A stretch of 64,000 bases of DNA from Candidatus Kapaibacterium sp. (GCA_026390695.1 JAPLFL010000031.1:47862-111861), one strand, 5' to 3'; positions 25,036-35,872 are shown, numbered from the stretch's first letter. Notes: generated from the letters alone by a model not told the origin. Translations and numbers: made by a program.

Positions 25036-28000
25036 TCACCTACAGATCATCATTTTTCCTTTTAACGTTGGGACATAATATCCGTTGTCAATATTGAGAA
25101 AGTAAAAATAAACACCTTGAGGAACTAAATTACCCTGATGATCAAAACAATTCCATTCGATATTATTCTCACCGAAATTAACGGTTGCTGCTAATTCACG
25201 GACAAATTCACCAAATATATTATATATTTTTATATTTCCCTTGTCGTGGTTCGTAGGCGATTTATAGCTGAAGTTAATAGTTGTTTTATAGTCAGCAGGA
25301 TTTGGGAAATTTTTTAAATCAGAAGCAATACCTGCTTTTGGAACATTAAAATGATAAAATACCGTGTCGTGATTATTGCTTGCATCTGTTCCATAAACTT
25401 TAATCCAGTTTTCACCGGTTTCAGGTGTGTGGGAAATAAAAGAAAGTGAAGCCTTTATTAAAGAGTATTTATCATAAGTTTTATATATATAATTATTTAC
25501 AGCAGATTTAGATGAATCCTGATAAACCCCGTTAATTTGGGCTCTCATACCTAATTGACTTGAGTTCAGCACTAAATGAGCAGCATCGTCAAGTTTTACT
25601 TCAACCAATGGATTCATTGAAACATCAATACCATCGTGATCGATCTTAATTCCGTCCATATAGAGAGTCATTTGTGGAGCAGATGTATCCTTGATAATAG
25701 AAGTATATGCTTTTGCATAATTATTAAAATTATACATTTCATAATATTTTGGATGAGTATTGATTGCGATGTTAAGTGTGTTAAAAACTGCAAAATCTTT
25801 TGTATCAAAGGTAACAGGAATTTGAATTAGTTCATTTTTATTGATCGCTTTTATTTCTGTTAGAGAATCAATAAGTGCTACGTCAGTTGGATCTGTAATT
25901 TTGAGTCTGAAATCAGAAGAGTCTGAACTTGATCTTGGAGAGATATTTTGAACACCTATTTTTAATTTCAGATCATCTCCTCTAATTAAACCCGAATCCG
26001 ATAAAACAGAAGCTGATTCAACAAAAGCATATTCAGGCACTGGAGCGAAATTACATAAAATAGATTTTAAAATTGCCTTTTTGCGGGAAAGCATTTCGTT
26101 AAGACTTTTTGCATTATTATAAAAATTAAATTTAACTTTTATAAAAGGGTATATCGTTGCATCAATGGCTGACAAATCAACTAATTTCATCCCATTTAAG
26201 TCTGAAATCAAAAGATTCTCGTTAATTGAAGGATTTACTGCGTAAATTTTAATATTCAATGGATAGGTTGAGTTAATATTATCAATAATAAACGATATAT
26301 TATTCCATTTTTTCGCCGGACCAATTAATGATGATTCTATATTTGCCGAATCATTAAACATCATTAAATTACCGGTTATATTAGCAGTGTCTCTATCTTG
26401 ATTTATTGCTTCAAAAACCATATCTTTCGATGCTCCGCGCCAGCCAAGAAGGGAATATGATGTGTTGAACTGTAAAGAATCAGCCACACCCGCACCAAAC
26501 AATTTCAAAGTTGCAATCAGAGAATCCATAGACCCTGGATCAGTTTTTGGCAAGTAAGTCATAGGCACATTAAACGATTGTTCGCATGTTGTAATTCCTA
26601 CATAATCCCATTCATCAGAACTGTCCCGAATAAATTTAATAAAATTTCTGCTTGAATTTATTTCATCCCAAGTCCGATATTCATTATATCTCCATTTTCC
26701 TGTTTTAGAATTAAAGATTACAGCATTTAGCCCAACAGCATGAACACTATTTACAACAATATCAGATCCAATCCTCATAAACCCATATCTTAGTAAATTT
26801 TCTTTACCAACAACACCGAAAATTCTAAAATCCTGATTATCAAATTTAATTTGTGAACTTAAAGAATCATTCAAACTTGTATTATCAATGGAATTAAGTT
26901 TCCAGTCACTCATTTGAGCTACTTTGTTGATCGTAAAATCGCTATTATTTTCTGTTAATGCATTATTTACAGGAATAAAAGATGTCCATATCCAATTACT
27001 GTTAGATTTATTATCTTTATTGATATAACAAGCTCGAACCCAGTAAAGTTTTCCGGCTTCAAATTTAAATGGAGGCTGGAATTCAATATATTCCTTTTTA
27101 ATAATAATATCAGAGGATTGTGATATATATAAACTCTGATTGGTATCTTTAACATCGCTGATTATAAATTGGTAATCAAATTGAATTTCGCCATTATCAA
27201 TAGGATTAAGATATCGGAATTTCGGATCATTTATATTAATTATCCAATTATCCAAAGGATCAACTTTTAATAAACTTTTTGCATAAACATCAACGATTTT
27301 TACAAATTTATTATTTTGTGAATATTCATTTCGGACTCGTTTTGTAGGATCAATCAATAAAGTAATTTTATGGAATCCTGGAGTCTTGTTTATCGGCACA
27401 ATAAAACTAAATTTTTGTGGCTTACACATCTGATTAATAAAAAGTCGTAATGTATCGGATTTATCACCTGCCTCATGGATACAATTAACAATGAAATCGG
27501 TTTCGGAGGAAACGCCATAATTTGCTATAGTCCCACTTATTAACAAACTATCATCGGTTTCGGAAATTATGGAACTACCGGATAAATTCGTAAATTTCAG
27601 ATCGTTTTCTACGAAATAGTAATCCGGCGTGTTTGCCATTCTGATTTTTGTGAATGGATCTCCCAAAATATTGAAAACATATTTAAAAGCTTTGGTAAAA
27701 TAGTAATTGTCTGTAAAATTCATTTTACCATAATTTACAATTGATCCAAGGTCTCGCAAATATAGTGAAGAATCTGAAACTCCGCTTATTGCTTTATCAA
27801 TAAACATACTATTGACTTCATTTGAAAGGAAACAACTTGAACCTAAAGTTGCAACTGCACCCTTATCTTTCTCCAAAAGATAAGTCTCATTCTTTGATAT
27901 TACCTCAGGTTCTGCATAAGAACTGGTATTACAAGATAAAGTTGATAATATGAAATATTTAGATTTATTTGCAAGTAAATAAGAGAACCAACCATCAACT

Positions 28001-30852
28001 TCAATACCCTCAGTAGAACCGTGACCACTGAAATTTACCCAAAATCTTCCATCATTTATCTGGGACATAATTAAGCCAGCATCTGAAATTCCTACGACAG
28101 AATTGTCATGCTTTTGAATTGTGAATGTGTCACAACATATAGTCTTTTTAATGAAAAATTGAGATAGTTCGAGCATGTCATTATAAAAAACATCTTTTTC
28201 ATAATCCCCGTCTCCGCCTGTAATCATCAATACTTTTTTCATCCATGGCGCTGCTTTGACAGTATCATATTCAATAATTTTATTTATCATATTTTCAGCA
28301 TTGCTACTATTAAAAGCTGGTACTCTTCCGATTGCAAACTCAGGTAATGTCTCCTTGTTTATAAAAGTGTACCAGGAATCAGATGTTGGAAAACCGAATG
28401 CTGGAATATAATTCAAAAACTTTCTTTTCTTATCATTGCCCTTTAAATCAAAAGAGGCATCACCAAACAATAAAACGTGAGTAGGAGTGAGCTTCCATGA
28501 ATTTAAGGTATATGCAAGAAACGACCTTATAGCATGCGGATCAAGTTTTCCGAAACTAAATTCTTTATAAATATCATTAATATCAACAATTTTTGTTTTA
28601 ATAGAATTGAATTTGTTACGATGTTCGGCTAATCTCTTAGCCTGAACAATAAAATCAGGATGGTAAATTATCAGGTAATCCGCTTCGTTGTTGGAATTAT
28701 GGAGGTCAGACTTGCTCTGTGCAATCAGAGCACATTGTTCAATATTGGCTCCGTCATTCAAAAATAGTTCTTCATTCCTTGCTGATTTAATCGGAACACT
28801 GCACTGATAGCTCTTCCCGTTTGAAGAAATAATGAAAGAATGAAGTTTTGAAATGCCATTAATAACTGGGCTGATATCAATAAATTTCTGATTTTTTAGT
28901 ATAGCAGCGGTATATGAGCAGTTTTTACCATCGGAAGGATACAGATTTAATTTAGAATTGCCATATTTATTAATATAATTGACAAATTCATTTGCCAATG
29001 GTTGTCCGGTATTAATGCAAAAAACCAGTGCAGTAGCATCAGGAAGCGAATCAATAAATTGAATAAATGTATTATCTGGGTTTTGAAAATATCTGTTAAT
29101 ATAAACCTTATAATCAGGAGCCATACATGCTAAAACATGTACACCCTGAGCCCATGAAGAATAGTATTGGCCGTTTAATCTTATGGAAGTAAAACTGGGA
29201 TTATTTCTGGACGATGAAGCAACGAAAAAACCAGATTCAGACGGAAGATTCACAAATTCCGAATTGACAGTATCAATACCGAAAATTGATTTATCTTCAA
29301 AACCGCTTACAATTGTCTTTGAATCATTAGGCTGAGGGCTAACTTTAAAGATAAAACTTCCATTATCGGCTATAGGTAGTTGTTTGCCGGAAAAATTAAA
29401 ATAATCGACATGACTGGTATTTATATTGAAAAAATTCTTCTCTAATTTTACTCTGACTACATTTTTCCCAAGAAAGAATCCCGAAGGATCAGTCGCGAGG
29501 TTCACGGTATCAACTATAAAATTTGTATAAGATTTTTTTGCTAAAAAATCGTCATTTATAGAAAAATCTATTGTTTTATCAGGACATACATATCGGCTAA
29601 AAGGTTTCCAAAACACTGAATCTTCACCAGCAACAAAATTTAAGGAGAAATTCAAATTATCATTAATATCATCTGAAGGCCAGACATTAATTAGTGTTGA
29701 ATAGACTGAATCTGACATCTGGTCTAATGTTTTACTGTACCAATCCTTACCAATGGATTTCCAAGTCTCGCCGATTGAAAACCCTAAAATAAAAGCACTA
29801 TCTTTTTCAATATGACGGCCAGCATACACACTGTTTAATGTGCTTACAGGATTAATATCCGTACTCCGTAAATTTAGATTCACGGCTACATCAGAAGAAT
29901 CATAATATAAATAAAAAACTTCATACTTAGCATAGAAGTCATTATAAGTACTGTCTCCATGAGGATGCTTACCAAAAAAGTAGAGGTAATCACCATTAGA
30001 TATTTTCCCATTGTTGTTAGGAATAATATAGGGATATTTTATTGCATTATTTATTAGAATCAGCTTGGAAACAGGTTTTCCGGCTAATGAAGGAGATGCA
30101 CTTATTAAATCGCTCATTGAAATACTTGCAATTCCGTCTTTGCTGGTATTTATTTGAAAATAGTCTAAACCATCTTTCATCCAAAATCCGGCACTCAAAA
30201 GGCGATTCGGTGACTTTCCAAGCGATTCTCTTTTTTTATTCTTATAATCATTTAATAATGTTGGCAAATGCTCCTGATTGGCTACAGCAGCAAAAAGTCC
30301 CAATTCATTCGGAGCAATTGGATTTTGATCTACCGATATTTGAGAGCTAAATATAACAGCAATTTCAGCTTTTGAAATTGCTAAAATTGAATTATCGGAG
30401 ACTGAGAATTTTACAGGTTGAATTATTACTTTTACTAAATTAATTCCACGAAGTTTTCCGGCAGATTCGCAAGTAACGGAATAATCGCTAAATCCATCGC
30501 ACCTTGCAATAGAAGCGTCAAGAGGAGCAATTTTACTGGATTTGATATTTAAAATTTTTATTTCGGGTAAATTTGCATCCGGTGTTGCAATAATAAATAC
30601 AAATTTATCAGCACCAAAACAAAGAGTAGAGTCAGGGCAAGTTTCTGAAAATCTGTCACTAATAGATATATAATTATTTATTTTTTCATGCGAAGAAATT
30701 GAATTACCAGCAAGAGATGATCTATCTGAAAATTTATAATCAGGCTTGTCAATAAAGATTGAAAGTCCTGATTGGCAGACATTAACATCAATAGCTTTAG
30801 CAACGACTAAATTAATTGATAATATAAAAATAAACAATAATCTATTTAGCAT
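25036..30852 (-). CDS. C25 (gingipain-type) peptidase with ILEI/PANDER-like and T9SS sorting domains
   Basis: A 1938-residue secreted cysteine peptidase with a signal peptide (LLFIFILSINLVVAKA). The C25 domain spans about residues 720-1080, with HVLLFGDASFDLKG near 795. The catalytic His is in NFSGHGS (about 942) and the catalytic Cys in STLSCNTSS (about 974). A CARDB-like domain (about 1085-1190) follows. An ILEI/PANDER-like domain lies at about 1355-1485, with LNAVIFNSKTGKWRYNEYRT and YSLLGWRGASKDMVFEAI. A second CARDB-like domain (about 1605-1720) and a type A sorting domain (last 85 residues, GNIKIYNIFGEFVRELA) complete it. C25 enzymes include gingipains and the T9SS sortase PorU. The size and cargo-type tail favour a secreted peptidase, but a PorU-like role cannot be excluded. 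Confidence 0.87.
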   Translation of the reverse strand: MLNRLLFIFILSINLVVAKAIDVNVCQSGLSIFIDKPDYKFSDRSSLAGNSISSHEKINNYISISDRFSETCPDSTLCFGADKFVFIIATPDANLPEIKILNIKSSKIAPLDASIARCDGFSDYSVTCESAGKLRGINLVKVIIQPVKFSVSDNSILAISKAEIAVIFSSQISVDQNPIAPNELGLFAAVANQEHLPTLLNDYKNKKRESLGKSPNRLLSAGFWMKDGLDYFQINTSKDGIASISMSDLISASPSLAGKPVSKLILINNAIKYPYIIPNNNGKISNGDYLYFFGKHPHGDSTYNDFYAKYEVFYLYYDSSDVAVNLNLRSTDINPVSTLNSVYAGRHIEKDSAFILGFSIGETWKSIGKDWYSKTLDQMSDSVYSTLINVWPSDDINDNLNFSLNFVAGEDSVFWKPFSRYVCPDKTIDFSINDDFLAKKSYTNFIVDTVNLATDPSGFFLGKNVVRVKLEKNFFNINTSHVDYFNFSGKQLPIADNGSFIFKVSPQPNDSKTIVSGFEDKSIFGIDTVNSEFVNLPSESGFFVASSSRNNPSFTSIRLNGQYYSSWAQGVHVLACMAPDYKVYINRYFQNPDNTFIQFIDSLPDATALVFCINTGQPLANEFVNYINKYGNSKLNLYPSDGKNCSYTAAILKNQKFIDISPVINGISKLHSFIISSNGKSYQCSVPIKSARNEELFLNDGANIEQCALIAQSKSDLHNSNNEADYLIIYHPDFIVQAKRLAEHRNKFNSIKTKIVDINDIYKEFSFGKLDPHAIRSFLAYTLNSWKLTPTHVLLFGDASFDLKGNDKKRKFLNYIPAFGFPTSDSWYTFINKETLPEFAIGRVPAFNSSNAENMINKIIEYDTVKAAPWMKKVLMITGGDGDYEKDVFYNDMLELSQFFIKKTICCDTFTIQKHDNSVVGISDAGLIMSQINDGRFWVNFSGHGSTEGIEVDGWFSYLLANKSKYFILSTLSCNTSSYAEPEVISKNETYLLEKDKGAVATLGSSCFLSNEVNSMFIDKAISGVSDSSLYLRDLGSIVNYGKMNFTDNYYFTKAFKYVFNILGDPFTKIRMANTPDYYFVENDLKFTNLSGSSIISETDDSLLISGTIANYGVSSETDFIVNCIHEAGDKSDTLRLFINQMCKPQKFSFIVPINKTPGFHKITLLIDPTKRVRNEYSQNNKFVKIVDVYAKSLLKVDPLDNWIININDPKFRYLNPIDNGEIQFDYQFIISDVKDTNQSLYISQSSDIIIKKEYIEFQPPFKFEAGKLYWVRACYINKDNKSNSNWIWTSFIPVNNALTENNSDFTINKVAQMSDWKLNSIDNTSLNDSLSSQIKFDNQDFRIFGVVGKENLLRYGFMRIGSDIVVNSVHAVGLNAVIFNSKTGKWRYNEYRTWDEINSSRNFIKFIRDSSDEWDYVGITTCEQSFNVPMTYLPKTDPGSMDSLIATLKLFGAGVADSLQFNTSYSLLGWRGASKDMVFEAINQDRDTANITGNLMMFNDSANIESSLIGPAKKWNNISFIIDNINSTYPLNIKIYAVNPSINENLLISDLNGMKLVDLSAIDATIYPFIKVKFNFYNNAKSLNEMLSRKKAILKSILCNFAPVPEYAFVESASVLSDSGLIRGDDLKLKIGVQNISPRSSSDSSDFRLKITDPTDVALIDSLTEIKAINKNELIQIPVTFDTKDFAVFNTLNIAINTHPKYYEMYNFNNYAKAYTSIIKDTSAPQMTLYMDGIKIDHDGIDVSMNPLVEVKLDDAAHLVLNSSQLGMRAQINGVYQDSSKSAVNNYIYKTYDKYSLIKASLSFISHTPETGENWIKVYGTDASNNHDTVFYHFNVPKAGIASDLKNFPNPADYKTTINFSYKSPTNHDKGNIKIYNIFGEFVRELAATVNFGENNIEWNCFDHQGNLVPQGVYFYFLNIDNGYYVPTLKGKMMICR

Positions 30853-31071
30853 GAATCTATTCCTGATTTAATTTTAAAGACGTTTATGATTCAATGAAAT
30901 TATTAATTAATTATATTATCAGTTAGCTCGGAAATATTTGGGATTAAACTTAATAATTTCAATTGAAACCGCACTCACAGCAAGGATTGTATTAATATAA
31001 TGATTCTCTATATCTGAAAAATTTCTTAACATTCACTAAAAATAATAAAATACATTATAACTTTTTTCGAA

Positions 31072-31108
31072 ATAAAAAAAGCCGTTTAAGTAATAACACA
31101 TAAACGGC
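31072..31108 (-). terminator. Rho-independent terminator after the 463-residue membrane protein gene
   Basis: An eight-base perfect stem GCCGTTTA (31081-31088) and TAAACGGC (31101-31108) has a 12-base loop. On the minus strand it is followed by seven T residues. It lies about 25 bases beyond the minus-strand stop at 31135. The rest of 30853-31071 is AT-rich and holds nothing else I recognise. Confidence 0.85.
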
Positions 31109-31134
31109 TATTTTATCACAAAAATTAAAAAGAA

Positions 31135-32526
31135 TTAATGATTAAGTGTCCTTTTTGCTTTATCAGATTCAGTGATAGCGACACTTCTAAGGGCTTCCTG
31201 AAGGAATTCACCTATATTTTCACCAATCACATCTTTTAATTTATTTTCTTTTGTTAAATATTCCACAACAGCTTTTTGGATTCTTTCTTTAATGATTTCC
31301 GACGCCTGACCAACCAAAACGCTTGATAGGAGCTGAATATCAGCCTGTTGCAGACGTAGAACATCAAGCTGCTTACTATTAGCATCTTCCATTTTCTTGA
31401 GCATCTTATCCATACGTTCTTCTTCTTCTGTATAGAACATTGTAATAGCCATCAGAGCAAGCATTGAAAATTCAAGAAAGATTGCAAGAAGAATGAATGA
31501 AGGTTTCTGTGCAGGAATAAATTTCAAACCACGAATACCAACTGCAACAATCAAGAATGCAGCACCACCATAAGCGAGAGCAGTCACATTGTTAGCATAT
31601 TTCTCTGTAAAGTGGTGAGCCATATAAAGTCTGAGTCCTGCACCAATTAGCCAATGACTTTCACGCCACATCACGCCATCGCGGGTATCTTCAATTTCTT
31701 TTAAAACGAAATCTGAGAAAAATTCACGAATTCTCTCATACAAGAAATCCTGACGGAATTTGACTAAATCCACAAAGTCATCAAAAACATCATCGAACTT
31801 GGTAAAAGCAGCCTGAGTCGGGCTATGAGTCGATGTCTCGCCATAAGTTCTGTCCCATATAATATGGAAATGACTTTTAACTTCATTGATCTCTCTTTCG
31901 GCAAGCTTACTATCCGGTAAGGTTAATAATTCAACAATATCATTGGAAAAACCGGTCTGAAGCCTGATTTTGATTTTTGTATTGTCAATTTGCCTATCAA
32001 AAAGCACAGCCATAAACCCAAGTGAATTAGGTAAAAGAATAGTAAGTACTAACGCAATTACTAATCCTATAACAAAGGCTAAAATCGAAAAACCTAAAAA
32101 AGGTTGCAGAATAATTGGGTTTTCACCAAGAGCATCGCATTTAGCATACCAGTGCCCCATTAAACCACCTTCTTTTTCGTATCCGGCAATTCCTTCTTCC
32201 CTTTTATCGAATGTAAAGTCAAAGATATAATCTTTAGTTAATAATGCTTTTGCAACTTTTTGCTTTTTAGCTTTAAACTCGGCTTCTTTTTCTTTTGGAA
32301 CAGAGGCATCAACCAAACCCTCAAAGGAGACAAACCCGACTTTTAATGCCTTTTCACCTGATGGTGCAAAGTTCATTATAACAAATCCGGAGATAATGTT
32401 TGGTATTAAATATCTGTAAATTAAGAATGTAAAAGCAATTAACAGAACTACGAATAGTCCCACCTGTTGAACACCAAGTTTTAATTTCTTGCCGTGGTGC
32501 TGATCAATCATTTTATGTTGTGCCAT
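31135..32526 (-). CDS. Membrane protein of unknown function with cytoplasmic coiled-coil ends
   Basis: A 463-residue protein with about five predicted membrane segments. One is near residues 22-45 (VGLFVVLLIAFTFLIYRYLI), one near 145-170 (FLGFSILAFVIGLVIALVL), and a group lies near 310-370 (ALAYGGAAFLIVAVGIRGL and FILLAIFLEFSMLALMAIT). Between them is a soluble section of about 140 residues, and the C-terminal 90 residues form a helical, probably cytoplasmic tail (EEEERMDKMLKKMEDANSK). I do not recognise the family. It is monocistronic, divergent from the M32 peptidase gene and closed by its own terminator, so neighbours give no function. Confidence 0.75.
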   Translation of the reverse strand: MAQHKMIDQHHGKKLKLGVQQVGLFVVLLIAFTFLIYRYLIPNIISGFVIMNFAPSGEKALKVGFVSFEGLVDASVPKEKEAEFKAKKQKVAKALLTKDYIFDFTFDKREEGIAGYEKEGGLMGHWYAKCDALGENPIILQPFLGFSILAFVIGLVIALVLTILLPNSLGFMAVLFDRQIDNTKIKIRLQTGFSNDIVELLTLPDSKLAEREINEVKSHFHIIWDRTYGETSTHSPTQAAFTKFDDVFDDFVDLVKFRQDFLYERIREFFSDFVLKEIEDTRDGVMWRESHWLIGAGLRLYMAHHFTEKYANNVTALAYGGAAFLIVAVGIRGLKFIPAQKPSFILLAIFLEFSMLALMAITMFYTEEEERMDKMLKKMEDANSKQLDVLRLQQADIQLLSSVLVGQASEIIKERIQKAVVEYLTKENKLKDVIGENIGEFLQEALRSVAITESDKAKRTLNH

Positions 32527-32752
32527 AAACTATAACTCCTGAGAATGTTTGGGTTATTTTAATTATAATTATTTCAATTTTCTACTTCCAAACTCACAAT
32601 ATACGAAAAATTAAAAAAATAGCAAGTATTTTTAAGACTAAAATAAAAAAAATAAATTAATGAGCATTTTTCTCTTTGAAACTAACTAATTTTTATCTAA
32701 TTTATTATTTTTCAATTATCGAAGGCAATTATTGAATAATTGATACTAAATT

Positions 32753-34261
32753 ATGTCTGATAACAAGAATTATTTTAATGAAATCCTTGAGTTTATGGGA
32801 AAGATCAAGGATTTACGTTCAGCATTGGCATTGCTTATGTGGGATCAGGAAACATATATCCCAAAAGGTGCTCATACCAGCCGCGCTAATCAGATAACTA
32901 CTCTTGAAAGCCTGATTCATAGCCAACTAATAAGTAAAGAAGCAAAAAATCTGTTTGATGTTGTTGAAAAATGTAAATTAAACTGTAGTATTAGCGAACA
33001 GCAGCATTTAAAGCTGTTTTCGGAGGAATTGGAAAGAGCTTTTAAAATTCCTTCAAAATTTATTAAAGAATTATCTATTGTAAAATCCGAAGCACTTGAT
33101 AAATGGAAGCAAGCCCGCTCTGAATCTAACTATTCAATCTTTAAGAATATTTTTGCAAAACTTATTGAGATGAAAATTCAAGAAGCAGAGTTTATAGGTT
33201 TTAAAGAAAATCCTTATGATGCTTTTTTGAATCTTTATGAGCCTGGCAGCTCTGTCCGAATGATTGATCCATTGTTTAACGAACTCAAGATTGAAACTAT
33301 CCAATTATTGAAATCAGTAAAGAATCAACATGAAAATATTACATATAATTTTTTATATAAATACTATTCAGCTGATGGACAAAGCAAAATGTCCAGATTC
33401 ATAGCCGAATCTATAGGTTTTAATTATATTAATGGTCGTTTTGATTTTTCTGTTCACCCGATTACACTGGCTCTGGATCCGAAGGATGTGAGGCTTACAA
33501 CGAAAATCAATGTCAAGGATCTGCGGCTATGCTTATTCAGTACAATTCATGAAACCGGTCATGGTATTTACGAACAGGGTATAGATAGTTCATTATACCG
33601 TACATTTGCTGCAGAGGCTGCCTCTATTGGAATTCATGAGTCACAGTCATTAATTTGGGAAAATATGATATGCAAGACTCTTGAGTTTTCCGAATGGGTC
33701 CTGCCGCACCTGAAGCGCTTTTTCCCAGATAATTTAAAACATGTTTCGCATTTTGATTTTTATAAGGCAATTAATAAAATCCAACCGTCATTAATCCGCT
33801 CTCAGTCTGATGAATTAACATATAATCTTCATATTATCCTCAGATATGAACTCGAAAATGCACTGCTAAACAACAAACTTTCGGTTTCTGATTTACAAGA
33901 GGCTTGGAATGAGAAAATGAGAGATTATTTAGGTTTAATTCCTGAAAGTCCGCTATACGGGTGCCTGCAGGACATTCATTGGGCTTTTGGAGATGTTGGA
34001 TATTTCCCATCATATACTTTAGGAAAACTTTACGCTGCCACAATGTGGAAGTATTTAAGAAAGGATCTTAAAAATATTTTTAAAGATATTTCAGATGGAA
34101 ATTTTATTTCAATTAAAGAATGGCTCGCAGACAAGGTTCACAGGCATGGAAAAATGTTGACGGCTGATGATATTATTCGTCGTATTTCAGGTGAGCCGCT
34201 CTCAGCATCCGATTTCATTGATTATATTACAAAAAAATGTGATCGGATAATTGAAAATTAG
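32753..34261 (+). CDS. M32-family metallocarboxypeptidase (thermostable carboxypeptidase 1 type)
   Basis: Zinc metallopeptidase that removes C-terminal residues from peptides in the cytoplasm. The HExxH motif is HETGH at about residues 266-270 (STIHETGHGIYEQG), followed by the third ligand region in AAEAASIGIHESQSLIWENM. The 502-residue length and the N-terminal ALLMWDQETYIPKGAHTSRA signature are as in the Taq carboxypeptidase family. No signal peptide is present. The gene stands alone, divergent from the membrane protein gene. The 226-base space between them should hold both promoters. The 282 bases downstream (34262-34543) show nothing I recognise. Confidence 0.95.
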   Translation: MSDNKNYFNEILEFMGKIKDLRSALALLMWDQETYIPKGAHTSRANQITTLESLIHSQLISKEAKNLFDVVEKCKLNCSISEQQHLKLFSEELERAFKIPSKFIKELSIVKSEALDKWKQARSESNYSIFKNIFAKLIEMKIQEAEFIGFKENPYDAFLNLYEPGSSVRMIDPLFNELKIETIQLLKSVKNQHENITYNFLYKYYSADGQSKMSRFIAESIGFNYINGRFDFSVHPITLALDPKDVRLTTKINVKDLRLCLFSTIHETGHGIYEQGIDSSLYRTFAAEAASIGIHESQSLIWENMICKTLEFSEWVLPHLKRFFPDNLKHVSHFDFYKAINKIQPSLIRSQSDELTYNLHIILRYELENALLNNKLSVSDLQEAWNEKMRDYLGLIPESPLYGCLQDIHWAFGDVGYFPSYTLGKLYAATMWKYLRKDLKNIFKDISDGNFISIKEWLADKVHRHGKMLTADDIIRRISGEPLSASDFIDYITKKCDRIIEN

Positions 34262-34543
34262 CTTTATAAATGTTATTGCATTGTTTTGCAGCGAGGGGAG
34301 CGGGATTTTGGTTACTCAAATTAACAAATCAAATGGCTATTGTACCTGATTTTACTATCTGCCGCTTGCCAAATATTTTTTTCCTGCTTTTTAAAACCCT
34401 TGCTTTTATCATGTTCTTCAATAAAAAAGTAAATTAATAATTAGGAAATTCATCTCTTGGCTAAAATGGAATTTTTAGTTAAGTTTAATATTTCGTATTA
34501 AATAAAGAGTTAATTTTATTTTGAACTTTGAAAAGACAACAAA

Positions 34544-35872
34544 ATGTTTGATGGTCAGAAATTAATCTTAAGAGATATTCCAAATCTTCATCTAATTGAT
34601 GTTTATATTAATAATGGGGGCTATGAAACTGCACGGAAGGCATTTTCAATGAAGCCCGATGAAGTGACCAATGAAGTAAAAAAATCAGGTCTTCGTGGCC
34701 GTGGTGGCGCTGCTTTTCCAACTGGTCTGAAATGGACTTTCATGCCAAAGGGTAATGATAAAACCAAGTATTTATGTGTCAATGGAGACGAGTCAGAGCC
34801 CGGATCATTTAAAGACAGACAAATATTTGAGTTTAATCCTCATCAGCTTATTGAAGGAATTTTGATCTCCGGCTATGCTATGGGAATAAATGCCGCTTAC
34901 ATCTACATTCGTGGAGAATACCACCGATGGATAAACATCCTCCAGACCGCTATAGATGAAGCGTATGCCCAAGGTTATATTGGTGCCGGAATGAGAGAAA
35001 AATTTAATAATAATTATTCAATTGATATTCATATCCATAAAGGGGCTGGAGCGTACATCTGTGGCGAGGAAACATCGCAGATGAATTCTATTGAGGGACG
35101 TCGTGGATATCCGAGGGTGAAACCTCCTTTTCCCGCTCAGGCAGGCTTGTGGGGTATGCCGACTACTGTTAATAATGTTGAAACTATTGCTACGGTTGTT
35201 CCCATACTTCAAATGGGTGGAGAAGCTTACTCAAAAATCGGTGCTCAAGGGCATTCAGGCACACTTCTGTACGGTGTGAGCGGACATATCAATAAGCCTG
35301 GTGTTTATGAATTACCGACTGGTACACTTTTAACAGAGATTATTTATGATATTTGCGGTGGTGTAAGAAATAATAAAAAAATTAAAGCAGTAATTCCGGG
35401 CGGTTCATCCATGCCACCTCTCAGAGGAGATGAAATCGATGATGTTCGTATGGATGAGGAATCACTGAAAAAGATCGGAACTCACATTGGAACTGGTGGA
35501 ATCATGGTTATGGACGAAGATACAGATATTGTAAAGATCACTCTTCGTATTGCCCATTTTTATCATCATGAATCTTGTGGACAGTGCACCCCTTGCCGCG
35601 AAGGATGTGGCTGGATGGAAAAAATTCTTAAAAGAATAGCCTCTGGTAACGGCAGTTCGAAAGATTTGGATTTACTCGTTTCAATTTGTAATAATATTGA
35701 AGGTAATACGGTATGTGCTCTCGGAGATGCGGCAGCATGGCCAGTTCGCGGATTTGTAACAAAATTCCGTGATGAATTTGAACAAGCAATTAGTAAAAAT
35801 AAATCTTTTATTGCACCGAATGTTGTGCATGGTAAAAGGAAAACAGCTTCTAATCTTGTATTTGAAAGATAG
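34544..35872 (+). CDS. nuoF: NADH-quinone oxidoreductase subunit F (NuoF), apparently outside a nuo operon
   Basis: NuoF is the NADH-oxidising, FMN-containing subunit of complex I. The 442-residue protein has the NADH/FMN motifs GLRGRGGAAFPTGLKW and NGDESEPGSFKDRQI. The C-terminal [4Fe-4S] motif is HHESCGQCTPCREGCGW with the fourth cysteine in NNIEGNTVCALGD. All key residues are present. Unusually, no nuoE or nuoG lies next to it; the following gene is a 3-hydroxybutyryl-CoA dehydrogenase. A NuoF-like subunit of another NAD-reducing complex, such as an electron-bifurcating hydrogenase or formate dehydrogenase, is possible. The absence of extra N- or C-terminal ferredoxin domains favours NuoF. 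Confidence 0.9.
   Translation: MFDGQKLILRDIPNLHLIDVYINNGGYETARKAFSMKPDEVTNEVKKSGLRGRGGAAFPTGLKWTFMPKGNDKTKYLCVNGDESEPGSFKDRQIFEFNPHQLIEGILISGYAMGINAAYIYIRGEYHRWINILQTAIDEAYAQGYIGAGMREKFNNNYSIDIHIHKGAGAYICGEETSQMNSIEGRRGYPRVKPPFPAQAGLWGMPTTVNNVETIATVVPILQMGGEAYSKIGAQGHSGTLLYGVSGHINKPGVYELPTGTLLTEIIYDICGGVRNNKKIKAVIPGGSSMPPLRGDEIDDVRMDEESLKKIGTHIGTGGIMVMDEDTDIVKITLRIAHFYHHESCGQCTPCREGCGWMEKILKRIASGNGSSKDLDLLVSICNNIEGNTVCALGDAAAWPVRGFVTKFRDEFEQAISKNKSFIAPNVVHGKRKTASNLVFER

Noticed and set aside
32640..32752. Specific -10/-35 promoter boxes in AT-rich spacers
   Set aside because: The spacers are so AT-rich that many chance matches exist; none stands out.
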